A stretch of 64,000 bases of DNA from Pseudomonadota bacterium (GCA_021841585.1 JAKBUS010000002.1:34544-98543), one strand, 5' to 3'; positions 47,867 through 59,713 are shown, counted from the first letter of the stretch. Numbers and translations: made by a program. The notes: generated by a model not told the origin, from the sequence alone.

Positions 47867-48387
47867 CGCGGCTTGGGCGGCGGCACCTCGCGGATGGCAA
47901 AGGACATGTGCTCGAGATCGGCCATCACATAGGTCGCCGCCGCCCCCACACCCCCCACGGTCCCGGGATTCACCATGGCGGTCTTGCCGCCCTTCACGTT
48001 CGGGACTGATTTGACCTCGGCCACGTGATCATGGCCGCAGCAGACGACATCCCAGTCGCCCGTGCATGCAAGGGCATAGGCGTAGTGCGGATAATGCACG
48101 AGAAACACCCGCCGCCCAGCTAGCCCTATGTCGGCGTCCTGTCCGTAGTAGCGAACGAAGGCTTCGGATTCCTGGCCCAGCCGCGACATATGAAAGGTGT
48201 CGCCCGTGTTGTTCCCGTGGATCGCATGGATGGGCAGGCCATGGCGGCGCAGGGTCCGTAGGGTGCTCGGCGCGACGATGTCGCCGCAATGGAGCACGGC
48301 CTCGGCCCCGAGGGACTTGGCCTCGGCTACGGCGGCGTTCAGGAGTTCGCGATTGTCGTGGCTGTCGGAGACGATGCAGATCTTCAT
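47863..48387 (-). CDS. YfcE/MJ0936 family metallophosphoesterase
   Basis: A 174-residue calcineurin-like phosphoesterase. The dinuclear metal ligands are visible in order: IVSDSHDNRELL (DxH), VLHCGDIVAP (GD), IHGNNTGD (GN-type), FLVHYPHYAY and VVCCGHDHVAEV (GHxH). Members hydrolyse phosphodiesters or act as small phosphatases of unknown cellular substrate. It convergently overlaps the cytochrome gene by 4 bp. Confidence 0.88.
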   Translation of the reverse strand: MKICIVSDSHDNRELLNAAVAEAKSLGAEAVLHCGDIVAPSTLRTLRRHGLPIHAIHGNNTGDTFHMSRLGQESEAFVRYYGQDADIGLAGRRVFLVHYPHYAYALACTGDWDVVCCGHDHVAEVKSVPNVKGGKTAMVNPGTVGGVGAAATYVMADLEHMSFAIREVPPPKPR

Positions 48388-48464
48388 GCGCGCAGTCTAG
48401 CAATTTCCGCAAACGCCGACATCTCGATAGCGGCGGGTCACCAGCGGGCAGGGCCCGGCCATGG

Positions 48465-48494
48465 GCCCCAGGGGCGGGAATGAGCCCCTGGGGC
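48465..48494. repeat. Perfect GC-rich inverted repeat after hppA, possible terminator
   Basis: Eleven-base arms GCCCCAGGGGC and GCCCCTGGGGC separated by eight bases, 12 bp beyond the hppA stop. The stem is very stable, but no T-run follows on either strand, so intrinsic termination is plausible rather than shown. Confidence 0.5.
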
Positions 48495-48505
48495 GGCCTA
48501 AGGCA

Positions 48506-50554
<2,049 letters not shown>

Positions 50555-50619
50555 GCTATGGCTCCCCTAGGATGACAACTGAAAAATTGTGCACAGCCTG
50601 GGGCGGGCGCCTGTTCATG

Positions 50620-50835
50620 TTATGACTTCTTCAGCGCCAACCCTCCCTCGAACCGGGTCCCCGGCTCGAACCCAAAGACGCGGTCCAATCCGACCTCCCG
50701 GATCAAGCCGTCGACCGCGGCCTGCCCATGCTCCCGAGAGACCTCCGAAAGTATGAGCTTGGCCGCGTTCCCGTTATAAAATCCGCCGAAGCCAGCTTGC
50801 ACCTGCAAAAGCTCGCGGGCCTTGTCAATTGTCAT
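50620..50835 (-). CDS. Small uncharacterised protein between pfp and hppA
   Basis: A 71-residue soluble protein, MTIDKARELLQVQAGFGGF at the start and FEPGTRFEGGLALKKS at the end, with a helical middle (ILSEVSREHGQAAVDGLI). It starts two bases after the pfp stop and lies 65 bp before hppA, so it is almost certainly in their operon. I do not recognise the family. Its place between two pyrophosphate enzymes suggests a regulatory or assembly role in PPi metabolism, which is inference only. Confidence 0.7.
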   Translation of the reverse strand: MTIDKARELLQVQAGFGGFYNGNAAKLILSEVSREHGQAAVDGLIREVGLDRVFGFEPGTRFEGGLALKKS

Positions 50836-50837
50836 GG

Positions 50838-52103
50838 CTAGACCTTGAATTCCCCGCCCAGCTTTTTCTTGACGGGCGCGTTCTTCAGCCGCACATATTG
50901 CGGCAGGCCATTTTTGTACGGCGGATAGTCCTCACCTTGGATGAGGGGCTCGAGATAGGTACGGCACTTGCGCGTGATGCCAAAACCGTCCTCGGTGATG
51001 TAATCCTCCGGCATCTTCTTCTCGACATTGGCGACATCCGCCAGGTTAGCAACCCCGAGCTCCCACTTGTATGGGCGATTGGCCTTGCGAACGATGATGG
51101 GCATGACCGCATTGTGTCCCTTGACGGCGAGCTCCACGGCGCGCTTGCCGAGGGCATAGGCCTGCTCGACATCGGTCTGGGAGGCGATGTGACGCGCGGC
51201 GCGCTGCAGGTAGTCGGCAACCGCCCAGTGGTACTTGTACCCGAGCTTGTTCTTGATGAGCTGCGCGATCACCGGGGCCACACCGCCCAGTTGCGCGTGG
51301 CCAAACGCATCCTTTAGGCCGCTCTCGGCCAGGAATTTCCCGTCCTTGCCCTTGACCCCCTCGGAGACCACGATCGCGCAATAACCATGGGCCTTGACGA
51401 CCTTGTCGACGCGCGCGAGAAAAGCCGCCTCGTCGAACACCCGCTCGGGAAACAAAATGATGTGCGGGGCGTCTCCCGCCTTCTCGGCCGCCAGGCCACC
51501 GGCCGCCGCGATCCAGCCGGCATGCCGCCCCATGACCTCCATCACGAAGATCTTGGTCGACGTCTTGGCCATGCTCGCGACATCGAAGGCCGCCTCGCGG
51601 ATGGACACCGCCACATATTTGGCCACCGACCCGAAGCCCGGGGAGCAATCCGTGAACGGCAGGTCGTTGTCCACGGTCTTCGGCACCCCGACGCACACGA
51701 TCGGATAGCCGAGGCGCTCGCCGATCTGGGAGACCTTATGGGCGGTGTCCTGCGAATCGCCGCCGCCGTTGTAGAAGAAGTAGCCGATGTTATGGGCCCG
51801 GAACACATCGATGAGGCGCTCGTACTGGGCCTTGTTTTCCTCCAGACCCTTTAGCTTGTAGCGGCACGAGCCGAAGGCCCCGGCCGGGGTGTGGCGCAGG
51901 GCGCGTATGGCCTCGATGGACTCCTTGCTGGTGTCAATCAGGTCCTCGGTCAAGGCCCCTATGATCCCGTTGCGGCCGGCATAGACCTTGCCGATCTTCG
52001 CTTTATACCGGCGCGCCGCCTCTATGACCCCACAGGCGGAGGCGTTGATGACGGCGGTCACACCACCTGACTGGGCATAAAACGCGTTCTTAGGCTTTGC
52101 CAT
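50838..52103 (-). CDS. pfp: Pyrophosphate-dependent 6-phosphofructokinase
   Basis: Interconverts fructose-6-phosphate and fructose-1,6-bisphosphate, probably with PPi as phosphoryl donor, so glycolysis and gluconeogenesis can both run through it. The 421-residue protein has YAQSGGVTAVINAS, FFYNGGGDSQDTA in the donor loop, the catalytic GVPKTVDNDLPFTD whose PKTVDND lysine is characteristic of PPi-type enzymes, and VMEVMGRHAGWIAAA. Donor specificity is inferred from these residues and from the neighbouring H+-pyrophosphatase gene. Confidence 0.92.
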   Translation of the reverse strand: MAKPKNAFYAQSGGVTAVINASACGVIEAARRYKAKIGKVYAGRNGIIGALTEDLIDTSKESIEAIRALRHTPAGAFGSCRYKLKGLEENKAQYERLIDVFRAHNIGYFFYNGGGDSQDTAHKVSQIGERLGYPIVCVGVPKTVDNDLPFTDCSPGFGSVAKYVAVSIREAAFDVASMAKTSTKIFVMEVMGRHAGWIAAAGGLAAEKAGDAPHIILFPERVFDEAAFLARVDKVVKAHGYCAIVVSEGVKGKDGKFLAESGLKDAFGHAQLGGVAPVIAQLIKNKLGYKYHWAVADYLQRAARHIASQTDVEQAYALGKRAVELAVKGHNAVMPIIVRKANRPYKWELGVANLADVANVEKKMPEDYITEDGFGITRKCRTYLEPLIQGEDYPPYKNGLPQYVRLKNAPVKKKLGGEFKV

Positions 52104-52160
52104 GACTTTCTTTGTGCTCCTAGGACTAGATGAAAGGGGAAAGGCATTTGAATTCGATGT

Positions 52161-52517
52161 TTAGGTGCGCGGGTGGGGTGGTGGGTTGCTGCGGCTTTCG
52201 TGATCGGCCTGCAGCTGCAACAGGTGGGTTATGCACTCCCCGATGTCGTCATAGACATCCCGGCCGGTCCCGTATTGTTCATTGAGGCCGTAAAAAAACT
52301 GGCAGCGGTAGCGCCCATCGCCAACCTTGAAAACGACGAAATTGGCGGCCCGTTCGGACCAGAAAATCGTGGGACAGGTGGTGAGGACGGTCGACTCGGG
52401 GTCGAGCCGCAACTCACTGTCGGCAAGCTCCAGCGTCACCGCCTTACCGTAGCGCTCCGTCAGCGCCGCGCGGGTCACCCAGAGTTCGGTATCATTAAAA
52501 TCCGGTATTCCCGACAT
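52161..52517 (-). CDS. Uncharacterised 118-residue protein
   Basis: I do not recognise this protein. It begins MSGIPDFNDTELW, has a mixed alpha/beta look (VTLELADSELRLD, ANFVVFKVGDGRYRCQFFYGL) and ends in a Pro-rich RSNPPPHPRT. No signal peptide or membrane helix is seen. The start is fixed by a strong GGAGGAGG about 8 bases upstream. It lies between pfp and the divergent adk. Confidence 0.65.
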   Translation of the reverse strand: MSGIPDFNDTELWVTRAALTERYGKAVTLELADSELRLDPESTVLTTCPTIFWSERAANFVVFKVGDGRYRCQFFYGLNEQYGTGRDVYDDIGECITHLLQLQADHESRSNPPPHPRT

Positions 52518-52754
52518 CGAGAACCTCCTCCGGAGGCGAGGCCCCTCAGGGGCTTCGCAAAATGCCGTAAGCGTAGCGCAAAAGCGTCCGTAATACAGGA
52601 TGTGTCGCAGATTTTTTTTAACTCCCGTCTTCATTCCCTAAAAACATTGACGTCAAGGGATGCAGCGGGTAGCTTACGATATGGGACGGCCCTGCTCAGG
52701 GAAAACATATAAAAAACCTCTACTAGGTCAATTTAAAACCAAAGCGAGACAACC

Positions 52755-53801
52755 ATGCGAATCGTGCTATTGGGAGCGCCGGGCTCCGGAAAAGGGACGC
52801 AATCGAAACTGCTGGTCGAAAAGTACAAAATCCCCCAAATCTCCACGGGTGACCTCCTACGAGCGGCAGTTGCGGCCGGGACCGAGCTTGGCAAGCGAGC
52901 CAAGGCGGCCATGGACCAGGGCCAACTTGTAAGCGACGAGGTCGTCCTCGGTATGATCCAGGACAGATTGAGTCAACCCGACGCAAAGAACGGCTTTATT
53001 CTCGACGGTTTCCCCCGCAACAACCCGCAAGCACAGGCCCTTGACTCTCTGCTTGCCCGCCTGGGCCAACCCCTCCAACTCGCGCTGCTCGTGGACGTCA
53101 ATACCGAGATCCTTCTGAAGCGCCTGACGGGGCGGCGTACCTGCGCCAAGTGCGGCCAGATGTATAACATCTATTTTCAGCCGCCCAAGATGCCCGGGCG
53201 CTGCGACAAGTGCGGAGGGGAACTGCAACAGCGCTCCGACGACAACGAAGAGACGATCCGCAAGCGCCTCGAGATCTACGAGCAACAGACCGCCCCGCTC
53301 ATCACCTATTACAAGAGCCAGAACAAGCTGCGCCGCGTCGTCGGCGAGGGTGATGTCCAGGAGATATTCCGGACGGTGGTGGCGATCATCGAGGGCCACA
53401 TCCACCCCTTGGCGACCCTGCGGCCGGCCATGGCAGCACCGGCACCCGTCAAGCCCAAGAGCGCACCCGTGAAGCCACAGGCACTAAGCCCGGCGCGCAA
53501 CGTGGCCGCTTCGCAAAATACGGCGGCACCCAAGAAAGCCGCGCCTAAGAAAAAGGCCGTTGCCAAGAAAGCGGCGCCCAAGAAAGCGGCGCCCAAGAAG
53601 GCCGCGCCTAAGAAAAAATCGGCGTTGAAGAAGGCCGCCGTCAAGAAGGTTGCCCCGAAGAAAAAGGCCGTTGCCAAGAAAGCGGCGCCCAAGAAGGCCG
53701 CGCCTAAGAAAAAATCGGCGTTGAAGAAGGCCGCCGTCAAGAAGGTTGCCCCGAAGAAAAAGGCCGCGCCTAAGAAAAAGGCCGGCAGAGGTCGTCGCTA
53801 G
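52755..53801 (+). CDS. adk: Adenylate kinase with a histone H1-like lysine/alanine-rich C-terminal tail
   Basis: Catalyses ATP + AMP to 2 ADP. Residues 1-217 are a complete long-form adenylate kinase: P-loop [10 protein letters not shown] (7-16), [18 protein letters not shown], a LID with four zinc cysteines (C130, C133, C150, C153) and the C-terminal helix. After about residue 218 the protein continues for some 130 residues as a Pro/Ala linker and then Lys-Lys-Ala/Pro repeats ([10 protein letters not shown] and similar), ending KKAGRGRR. This resembles histone H1-like tails and the separate H1-like protein at 33824-34102. Bacterial adenylate kinases normally end near residue 215. The frame is continuous with no stop or frameshift, so the tail is truly fused. 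It may bind nucleic acid; this is inference. Confidence 0.95.
   Translation: MRIVLLGAPGSGKGTQSKLLVEKYKIPQISTGDLLRAAVAAGTELGKRAKAAMDQGQLVSDEVVLGMIQDRLSQPDAKNGFILDGFPRNNPQAQALDSLLARLGQPLQLALLVDVNTEILLKRLTGRRTCAKCGQMYNIYFQPPKMPGRCDKCGGELQQRSDDNEETIRKRLEIYEQQTAPLITYYKSQNKLRRVVGEGDVQEIFRTVVAIIEGHIHPLATLRPAMAAPAPVKPKSAPVKPQALSPARNVAASQNTAAPKKAAPKKKAVAKKAAPKKAAPKKAAPKKKSALKKAAVKKVAPKKKAVAKKAAPKKAAPKKKSALKKAAVKKVAPKKKAAPKKKAGRGRR
53556..53762 (+). repeat. In-frame tandem repeat encoding the adk tail
   Basis: Two near-identical copies: 53556-53666 (37 codons) and 53667-53762 (32 codons). They differ essentially by one extra five-codon AAPKK unit in the first copy. Each encodes a block starting [10 protein letters not shown] and ending [10 protein letters not shown]. 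The high DNA identity between copies points to recent duplication and a site prone to length change by slippage or recombination. Confidence 0.9.
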
Positions 53802-53809
53802 AAGTCCTT

Positions 53810-53838
53810 GGCAAACGGGCTCCTGGGGCCCGTTTGCC
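53810..53838 (+). repeat. Perfect hairpin after adk, possible terminator
   Basis: Eleven-base arms GGCAAACGGGC and GCCCGTTTGCC with a seven-base loop, starting 9 bp past the adk stop. No T-run follows, so it may be a non-canonical terminator or an mRNA-stabilising hairpin. Confidence 0.55.
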
Positions 53839-53882
53839 ACTCAAGCGATCGCCCCCTTTCCGGAAGACCCAAAGCGCGCTAG

Positions 53883-54908
<1,026 letters not shown>

Positions 54909-55646
54909 CTAAAGCGGGCGCGAATCCGTGGCGCCGAGGATCTCGGTCTCTATCTGCTCCAGGCTCGTGTGGCGCACGTCCTTGCCCTTGACGAGATAAA
55001 TGACGTACTCGCAAATATTGCGGGCGTGATCGCCGATGCGCTCGAGCGCGCGCATCGCCCATATCACATTCAGGACTCGCGAGATCGTCCGCGGGTCCTC
55101 CATCATGAACGTGATCATCTGGCGCATCAGGCCGTCATATTCCTTGTCCACCTGACGGTCTTCGCGCGCGACGCGCACCGCCGCACCCATGTCGAGGCGC
55201 GCGAACGCATCCAGGGCATCGTGCACCATCTGCCGCACGTGGTTGCCTAACGACTGGACCTCCACGTATCCATCCTTGGGGCGTTCCTCGGCCGCGAGGC
55301 GCACCGCCATGCGTCCGATCTTCTCCGCTTCGTCTCCGATGCGCTCCAGGTCCGTGATCGTCTTGACCACCGCCATGACAAGGCGCAGATCGCTCGCGGT
55401 CGGCTGACGACGGGCAATGATCTGATTGCACTCCTCGTCGATGGTCACATCCATCTTGTTGACCTTGTAGTCGTTCTTTATGACTTCGTCGCCAAGAACC
55501 GAGTCACCCTTCACCAGGGCCGCCATGGCGTCGACGATCTGCTGCTCGACAAGGCCGCCCATGTGGAGCACGCGCGTGCGAATCTCCTCGAGCTCAGTGT
55601 TGTAGCGGCGCGAGATATGCGGATTGATGTGAGGCTCCATGGTCAC
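54909..55646 (-). CDS. phoU: Phosphate signalling protein PhoU
   Basis: Negative regulator that links the Pst transporter to the PhoR sensor. The 245-residue all-helical protein shows the two PhoU repeats with their acidic metal-binding motifs: MDVTIDEECNQIIARRQPTASDLR with MAVVKTITDLERIGDEAEKI, then DKEYDGLMRQ with VIWAMRALERIGDHARNICEY. It is 11 bp downstream of pstB. No Pst permease gene is adjacent. Confidence 0.95.
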   Translation of the reverse strand: MTMEPHINPHISRRYNTELEEIRTRVLHMGGLVEQQIVDAMAALVKGDSVLGDEVIKNDYKVNKMDVTIDEECNQIIARRQPTASDLRLVMAVVKTITDLERIGDEAEKIGRMAVRLAAEERPKDGYVEVQSLGNHVRQMVHDALDAFARLDMGAAVRVAREDRQVDKEYDGLMRQMITFMMEDPRTISRVLNVIWAMRALERIGDHARNICEYVIYLVKGKDVRHTSLEQIETEILGATDSRPL

Positions 55647-55657
55647 TCCTGGCTTGA

Positions 55658-56428
55658 TCAGCCGTAACGCCCGGTAATGTAGTCTTCCGTCTGCTTGGAC
55701 ATCGGGTTGGTGAAGATCGTATTCGTGTCGTTGAACTCGACGACACGGCCCAGGTACATAAAGGCAGTATAGTCGGAAACGCGCGCCGCTTGCTGCATAT
55801 TGTGCGTCACGATCACGATCGTATAATTCTGCTTCAGCTCGTAGATGAGTTCCTCGATCTTCAAGGTCGATATCGGGTCAAGGGCCGATGCCGGCTCGTC
55901 TAGCAGAAGGACCTCGGGCTTCAGCGCCACGGCGCGGGCCATGCACAGGCGCTGCTGCTGGCCCCCAGACAGACTCATGCCGCTTTGCCCAAGCTTGGCG
56001 CTCACCTCGTCCCACAGGGCCACTTGGCGCAAGGCCTCCTCGACACGGTCATCCAGTTCGGCCTTGGGCAGCCGCTCATAGAGCCGTATGCCGAACGCCA
56101 CATTCTCGTAGATGGACATGGGGAAGGGCGTTGGCTTCTGAAACACCATGCCGATGCGTGAACGCAGGCGGTAGAGGTCCTCGCCGGGCAGCAAGACATT
56201 GCGGTCATCAAGCCAGATCTCGCCCGTGGCCCTCTGATCGGGATAGAGCTCATACATGCGGTTGAAGGTGCGCAACAAGGTCGACTTGCCGCAGCCGGAC
56301 GGCCCGATGAACGCCGTCACCATATTCGTGGCTACGGCGAGATTGATATCGTGAAGGGCAGCCTCCTTCCCGTAATAGAAGTGCAAGTTCCGGATCGTGA
56401 TCTTCGTGGTGTTCTGCGCGGGTTCCAT
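55658..56428 (-). CDS. pstB: Phosphate ABC transporter ATP-binding protein
   Basis: ATPase of the high-affinity phosphate importer PstSCAB. The 256-residue protein has Walker [20 protein letters not shown], the PstB-specific [17 protein letters not shown], signature [15 protein letters not shown], Walker [15 protein letters not shown] and the switch [16 protein letters not shown]. The start MEPAQNTTK gives normal length. pstS, pstC and pstA are not in the window; an OprD-like porin occupies the place upstream where pstA would be expected. Confidence 0.94.
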   Translation of the reverse strand: MEPAQNTTKITIRNLHFYYGKEAALHDINLAVATNMVTAFIGPSGCGKSTLLRTFNRMYELYPDQRATGEIWLDDRNVLLPGEDLYRLRSRIGMVFQKPTPFPMSIYENVAFGIRLYERLPKAELDDRVEEALRQVALWDEVSAKLGQSGMSLSGGQQQRLCMARAVALKPEVLLLDEPASALDPISTLKIEELIYELKQNYTIVIVTHNMQQAARVSDYTAFMYLGRVVEFNDTNTIFTNPMSKQTEDYITGRYG

Positions 56429-56547
56429 CGGTAGGGATCCTGCCCATTCTTCAGCGTTTGGGTGCGACTCCCAGGGGGCGGGGGCGCTGGCGCCCATTAT
56501 GCCACAGCTCTCCCGGCAGACAGCACGATGGGTCAGGCGACGATGCC

Positions 56548-56578
56548 GGTCGCGCGGGCGCCTATGGCCCGCGCGACC
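56548..56578. repeat. Strong GC-rich hairpin between porin and pstB, possible terminator
   Basis: Twelve-base arms GGTCGCGCGGGC and GCCCGCGCGACC with a seven-base loop, just past the porin stop on the minus strand. No T-run is seen after it. It may separate porin and pstB transcripts or allow partial read-through. Confidence 0.55.
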
Positions 56579-56591
56579 TGGACGCGGACGG

Positions 56592-57854
56592 CTAGAAGTC
56601 GTACTCGACCATGATGCGGTTATAGACAAACCGGCGGACGACCGGCAGATTGTGCGCGATACCGACGCGATCGCGAATCGAAAGTCCTTTCAAGGGGCCG
56701 CCCAGGAAGTAGGTCAGGTCCAGATCCGCCTCGTTGGTGCGCGCCGAGGCGTAGCCGCTATAGAGGGTATTGAAGTAGTCCGCGAAGCTCGCAATCAGGC
56801 GCAGCTTGTGCTGGAGCAGGAAGGCCGTGGCCGAGACCTTGAGGGCGTGGCCGGTGGTCTTGCGGTCGATCATGCCCTGGATCATGGAGGTGGTATACAG
56901 GGGGTCGGTCGCGTAACCGGTCGTGTAGGGCGAGACCACGTCGCCGTTTCCGAAGGCCCCGGCATGGGCCGGCAGGTCGTCGTAGCCGAGGCTAAGTTCG
57001 TTCCCGGCGCGCTTCACCCCGACCACCGCCCCATACACGGTGGCGTTGACCGGACCAAGATATTGCGGGCCGGAACCGGTCTCGCGCACCACCTGGGCGC
57101 CGACGAAGGGCGTGAGGCCGACCACGCCAGGCAACGCATAAGAGCCCTGGGCATAGGCCATCTTGGCGAGGTCGTAGAACTGGTAACCCCACACCGTGCC
57201 CTTCAGTCCGCCACCGTGGTAATCGGCGCCGACGGCGGCCGCCCCGGTTTCTTGGCGGCCGGCAAGACCCCCGGTGCCACCGATGTTGAAGGTGCCCGTC
57301 GAGTTGTAGAGGTTCGTGCGCGAGAACTCGTCGGATGTCCGGCTCTTGAAGCGCGTGATGCGCATGGCCGAGATGGTAAGCCCCGTCATCGGCCGCACGG
57401 CCGCCAGCAACGCCTGATAGGTGGCCGGGATCATGCGCGAATCGGAGGCATTGATCCAGGGATTGGCAATGGACTGGTCACCGGCGCGCACCAAGACGCG
57501 GTGAGCGTCGTATTGCACAAAGGCCTGGCCGAGCGTGTTGATCCCGTCGTAACCCGCGAGCGTACCATCCACCAGGGCATGGTTGGCGTTATTCAGGCCG
57601 AGATTGTGCGCGGTATAGAAGCTAAGCCCCGCCGAGAGGCCGTAGACCGACCCGCTCAAGACATTGAGCGCACCGCCCAGGGAGAAGGCCTGCTGACCGG
57701 CCACTGGTCCGCTATAGTGGCGCGTGAAGTCGTAGGCGCGGATCTCGCCGTTGACCTTCATGCCCCCGAAAAAGCCCGTGCCGGCATAGGCATTGCCGGC
57801 ACCGACGCAGATCAGCACGGCACCCGCGAGCGCCGCCCGAGAAATGTGCTTCAT
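56592..57854 (-). CDS. OprD-like outer membrane porin, probably phosphate-regulated
   Basis: A 420-residue outer membrane protein with a signal peptide ([16 protein letters not shown]) and alternating beta-strand sequence to a C-terminal aromatic residue (RIMVEYDF), as expected for a porin. Internal features such as [32 protein letters not shown] and [14 protein letters not shown] resemble the OprD family. A good Pho box lies about 85 bp upstream, and pstB-phoU follow on the same strand, so uptake of phosphate or a phosphorus compound is the likely role. Substrate is inferred from context. Confidence 0.8.
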   Translation of the reverse strand: MKHISRAALAGAVLICVGAGNAYAGTGFFGGMKVNGEIRAYDFTRHYSGPVAGQQAFSLGGALNVLSGSVYGLSAGLSFYTAHNLGLNNANHALVDGTLAGYDGINTLGQAFVQYDAHRVLVRAGDQSIANPWINASDSRMIPATYQALLAAVRPMTGLTISAMRITRFKSRTSDEFSRTNLYNSTGTFNIGGTGGLAGRQETGAAAVGADYHGGGLKGTVWGYQFYDLAKMAYAQGSYALPGVVGLTPFVGAQVVRETGSGPQYLGPVNATVYGAVVGVKRAGNELSLGYDDLPAHAGAFGNGDVVSPYTTGYATDPLYTTSMIQGMIDRKTTGHALKVSATAFLLQHKLRLIASFADYFNTLYSGYASARTNEADLDLTYFLGGPLKGLSIRDRVGIAHNLPVVRRFVYNRIMVEYDF

Positions 57855-57938
57855 ACTCCCCCCTCGTTTAAGTAAAGGGCCCGGTCTATCCCGCAGACGG
57901 GGTCGATCGGGCCGTCCCCGGCATCATAGGGACACTAC

Positions 57939-57956
57939 ATGACAGATTCCTTACAG
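57939..57956 (-). promoter_or_regulatory. Pho box upstream of the porin
   Basis: On the minus strand CTGTAAGGAATCTGTCAT, two CTGTNAN-type units with an 11-base repeat, closely matching the PhoB consensus. The response regulator PhoB is encoded at 62866-63555. The box ends about 85 bp before the porin ATG, a good activator position. Confidence 0.8.
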
Positions 57957-58797
57957 ATGTCGCCATATTGACATACATTACGAAGCCGGCTGGCCCGCTG
58001 CCAGGATAGCGACCGCGATCAGGGCGCCCCAAAGGACGGCCGCACCTGTGCGCGCATGCGCGCACAGGCATTCCTCCTGGCCGCCGGGCGCGGACGATCC
58101 AGGCCAAACCAGGGTATCGGTGACGGCGGCGTGGGCAAAGCCCCTTGACCAAACCCTCCGTGCGCCACCACCTGCGACTGCCAAAGATGTCGTTAAGACC
58201 CTTTGCGAAACGCCCAGGCCCGCTGACAACAGACCGTGAGATCGGCGCGCAACAATCCTTGCGGGCCCGCGGCCACCCGCCTGGCCCTACAACCCATTGC
58301 CAGCTGAACGGCTGGTCCCGCGGGCTACACGCCCTCGCGACGCACCACGGCGCGCCGCAAATGAAGGAAGGGGCGTCGAGCTTGTCCGGCATTTTTGCGG
58401 GTGTGGAGTCACGACTCGAACTTATAGGGCCCCGCGCACCCGGTCCCGCCTGCCCGGTGTTCCTCAGCTGCGCATGGTGGGCCACACCAAGGGGCGCGGC
58501 CAGCAGGATCGCCACAACGGGTCGACGAAAGGCCTGCGGGCCATCTATGTCTATTCCCTTGCGCCTGGTTTCCGCAGGCGCATGGGTGGGGACGGGAACT
58601 AGGGCCTGGGCGCGCTATCGATATCGGAAGGTGTGGCGGGGGAGACCTGGGCGCAAGTGCCGGATTGCGCCTTTAGTGGCGTCGGCAAGGGGCCATGCGC
58701 GAAGGTCAAGGCCTGTTACCGTCCGATTGACGAGCCCGAGGAATCGGCGGTCACGATGTCCGACATTTTGGCAGCCCATCGCGAACGGACCGTGCGC
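57957..58797. other. Decayed region without an intact gene
   Basis: About 840 bp between the porin promoter and the flavoprotein remnant. Open frames exist on both strands but are low-complexity in character (Arg/Pro/Gly-rich) and mutually overlapping. A short plus-strand frame at 58633-58803 with a GTG start reads more like protein (QVPDCAFSGVGKGPC, TMSDILAAHRERTVRS) but I cannot place it. I see no intact gene and regard this as gene debris continuing from the pseudogenes to its right. Confidence 0.45.
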
Positions 58798-58923
58798 TCA
58801 TAATGGGCACAGGTGGTGCTGTGTGGGCAGGATGGCAGCGATCTCAGCCAAGGCGGTAAGGGCGGCCATGGGCCCCGCCGTCCCGCCCCCTATGACCAGG
58901 ACATCGGTGGAGCTCGGATACGT
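58798..58923 (-). pseudogene. N-terminal remnant of an FAD-binding oxidoreductase
   Basis: One minus-strand frame reads STDVLVIGGGTAGPMAALTA, the opening Rossmann GxGxxG fold of fumarate-reductase/succinate-dehydrogenase-type flavoproteins. The ATG that overlaps the regulator stop (ATGA) is in a different frame, so a frameshift near codon 6 separates start and domain, and a stop (TGA at 58798-58800) ends it after about 35 further codons. The rest of the flavoprotein is missing. Confidence 0.7.
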
Positions 58924-59569
58924 TCATGACGCGCGCCCGCCACGGGTGCCGCGCCGCTCGATGCGCAATCGATAGCGCCACTGGTCGCCCCGGCAATAGA
59001 GGTACTTATGGTCGAGCGGGCGGCCGTCACGATCAAAGGTAAGCCGGTCCATGCGCGGGATCGGGGATCTCATGGGGGTCCCCAGGGCGTGGGCGGTATC
59101 GGCGCAGGCGTCGGTGGCGCCGATATCGAGCTCGGCGCGACCCACGGGCAGTGCAGATCGTTTTCGAGGATGGCAAAGATGTTGTGGGTCTCGAGATCGT
59201 GGGCGTGTAGCGCCTGTCGTCGGGGGTGAAAATGCGCGAGCCGTGAAGGCGCGACGCGGTGACGTGACCAGACTCCTACATGGCCTCGCCGAGACCCTGA
59301 AGAGCGGTGGGCGATTGCAAGACCGTGGGGCGCGACACATAGCTGCCCTTGCCCTGGACTTTGAAAACCAGGCCCCCTGGCAGAGCTGGCTCATCGCTTG
59401 ACGGGCCGTGACGCCGCTCACCGAAAAGCATTGCATGAGCTCGCTCTCCGAAGGCATCCGGTCGAAGATCGCATACGCGCCGTCGAGGATGCGCGCGCAG
59501 CGCCTCCTTGATCTAAGTATGGAGCGGCGCGGGCAGGGAAGATGAGGGGAGGGACGCGGTATCGTGCAT
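58924..59569 (-). pseudogene. GntR/HutC-family regulator, multiply broken
   Basis: Family features are clear but are spread over two frames. From an ATG at 59567-59569 the order is: SSSLPAPLHT, an in-frame TAG (59513-59515), IKEALRARILDGAYAIFDRM, PSESELMQCFSVSGVTARQA (GntR helix-turn-helix), then a frameshift at a run of five C (59373-59377). The next frame continues GLVFKVQGKGSYVSRPTVL until another TAG (59276-59278). The C-terminal end of a UTRA effector domain (RLTFDRDGRPLDHKYLYCRG) is back in the first frame. At least three inactivating lesions make this a pseudogene. It was followed by the flavoprotein through an ATGA overlap. Confidence 0.88.
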
Positions 59570-59713
59570 GATGTGGGCCCTATGGACCTGTTAAGACGGG
59601 CTATGGAAAGCTCCGTGCCACGCACTTTATCTCGTAAATATTGGCACTTCGCGCAGGCGCGCCTTAAAGGCGCGCCCGATTCCGGTACACAACGGCCCGC
59701 TCGTGCCTCAATT

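Noticed and set aside
52640..52754. Sigma-70 promoter for adk (TTGACG ... TACGAT)
   Set aside because: The spacer between the two hexamers is about 22 bp, too long to support a call.
53556..53762. Tandem repeats in adk considered as a CRISPR-like or satellite array
   Set aside because: The copies are adjacent with no spacers, stay in frame and encode a Lys/Ala tail, so they are coding repeats.
56397..57875. 492-residue plus-strand frame antisense to the porin
   Set aside because: No signal or family motif; the porin on the other strand has a signal peptide, Pho box and C-terminal aromatic residue.
57886..58515. 209-residue minus-strand frame in the decayed region
   Set aside because: Low-complexity Arg/Pro/Gly composition, overlaps the porin promoter and Pho box, and shows no domain.
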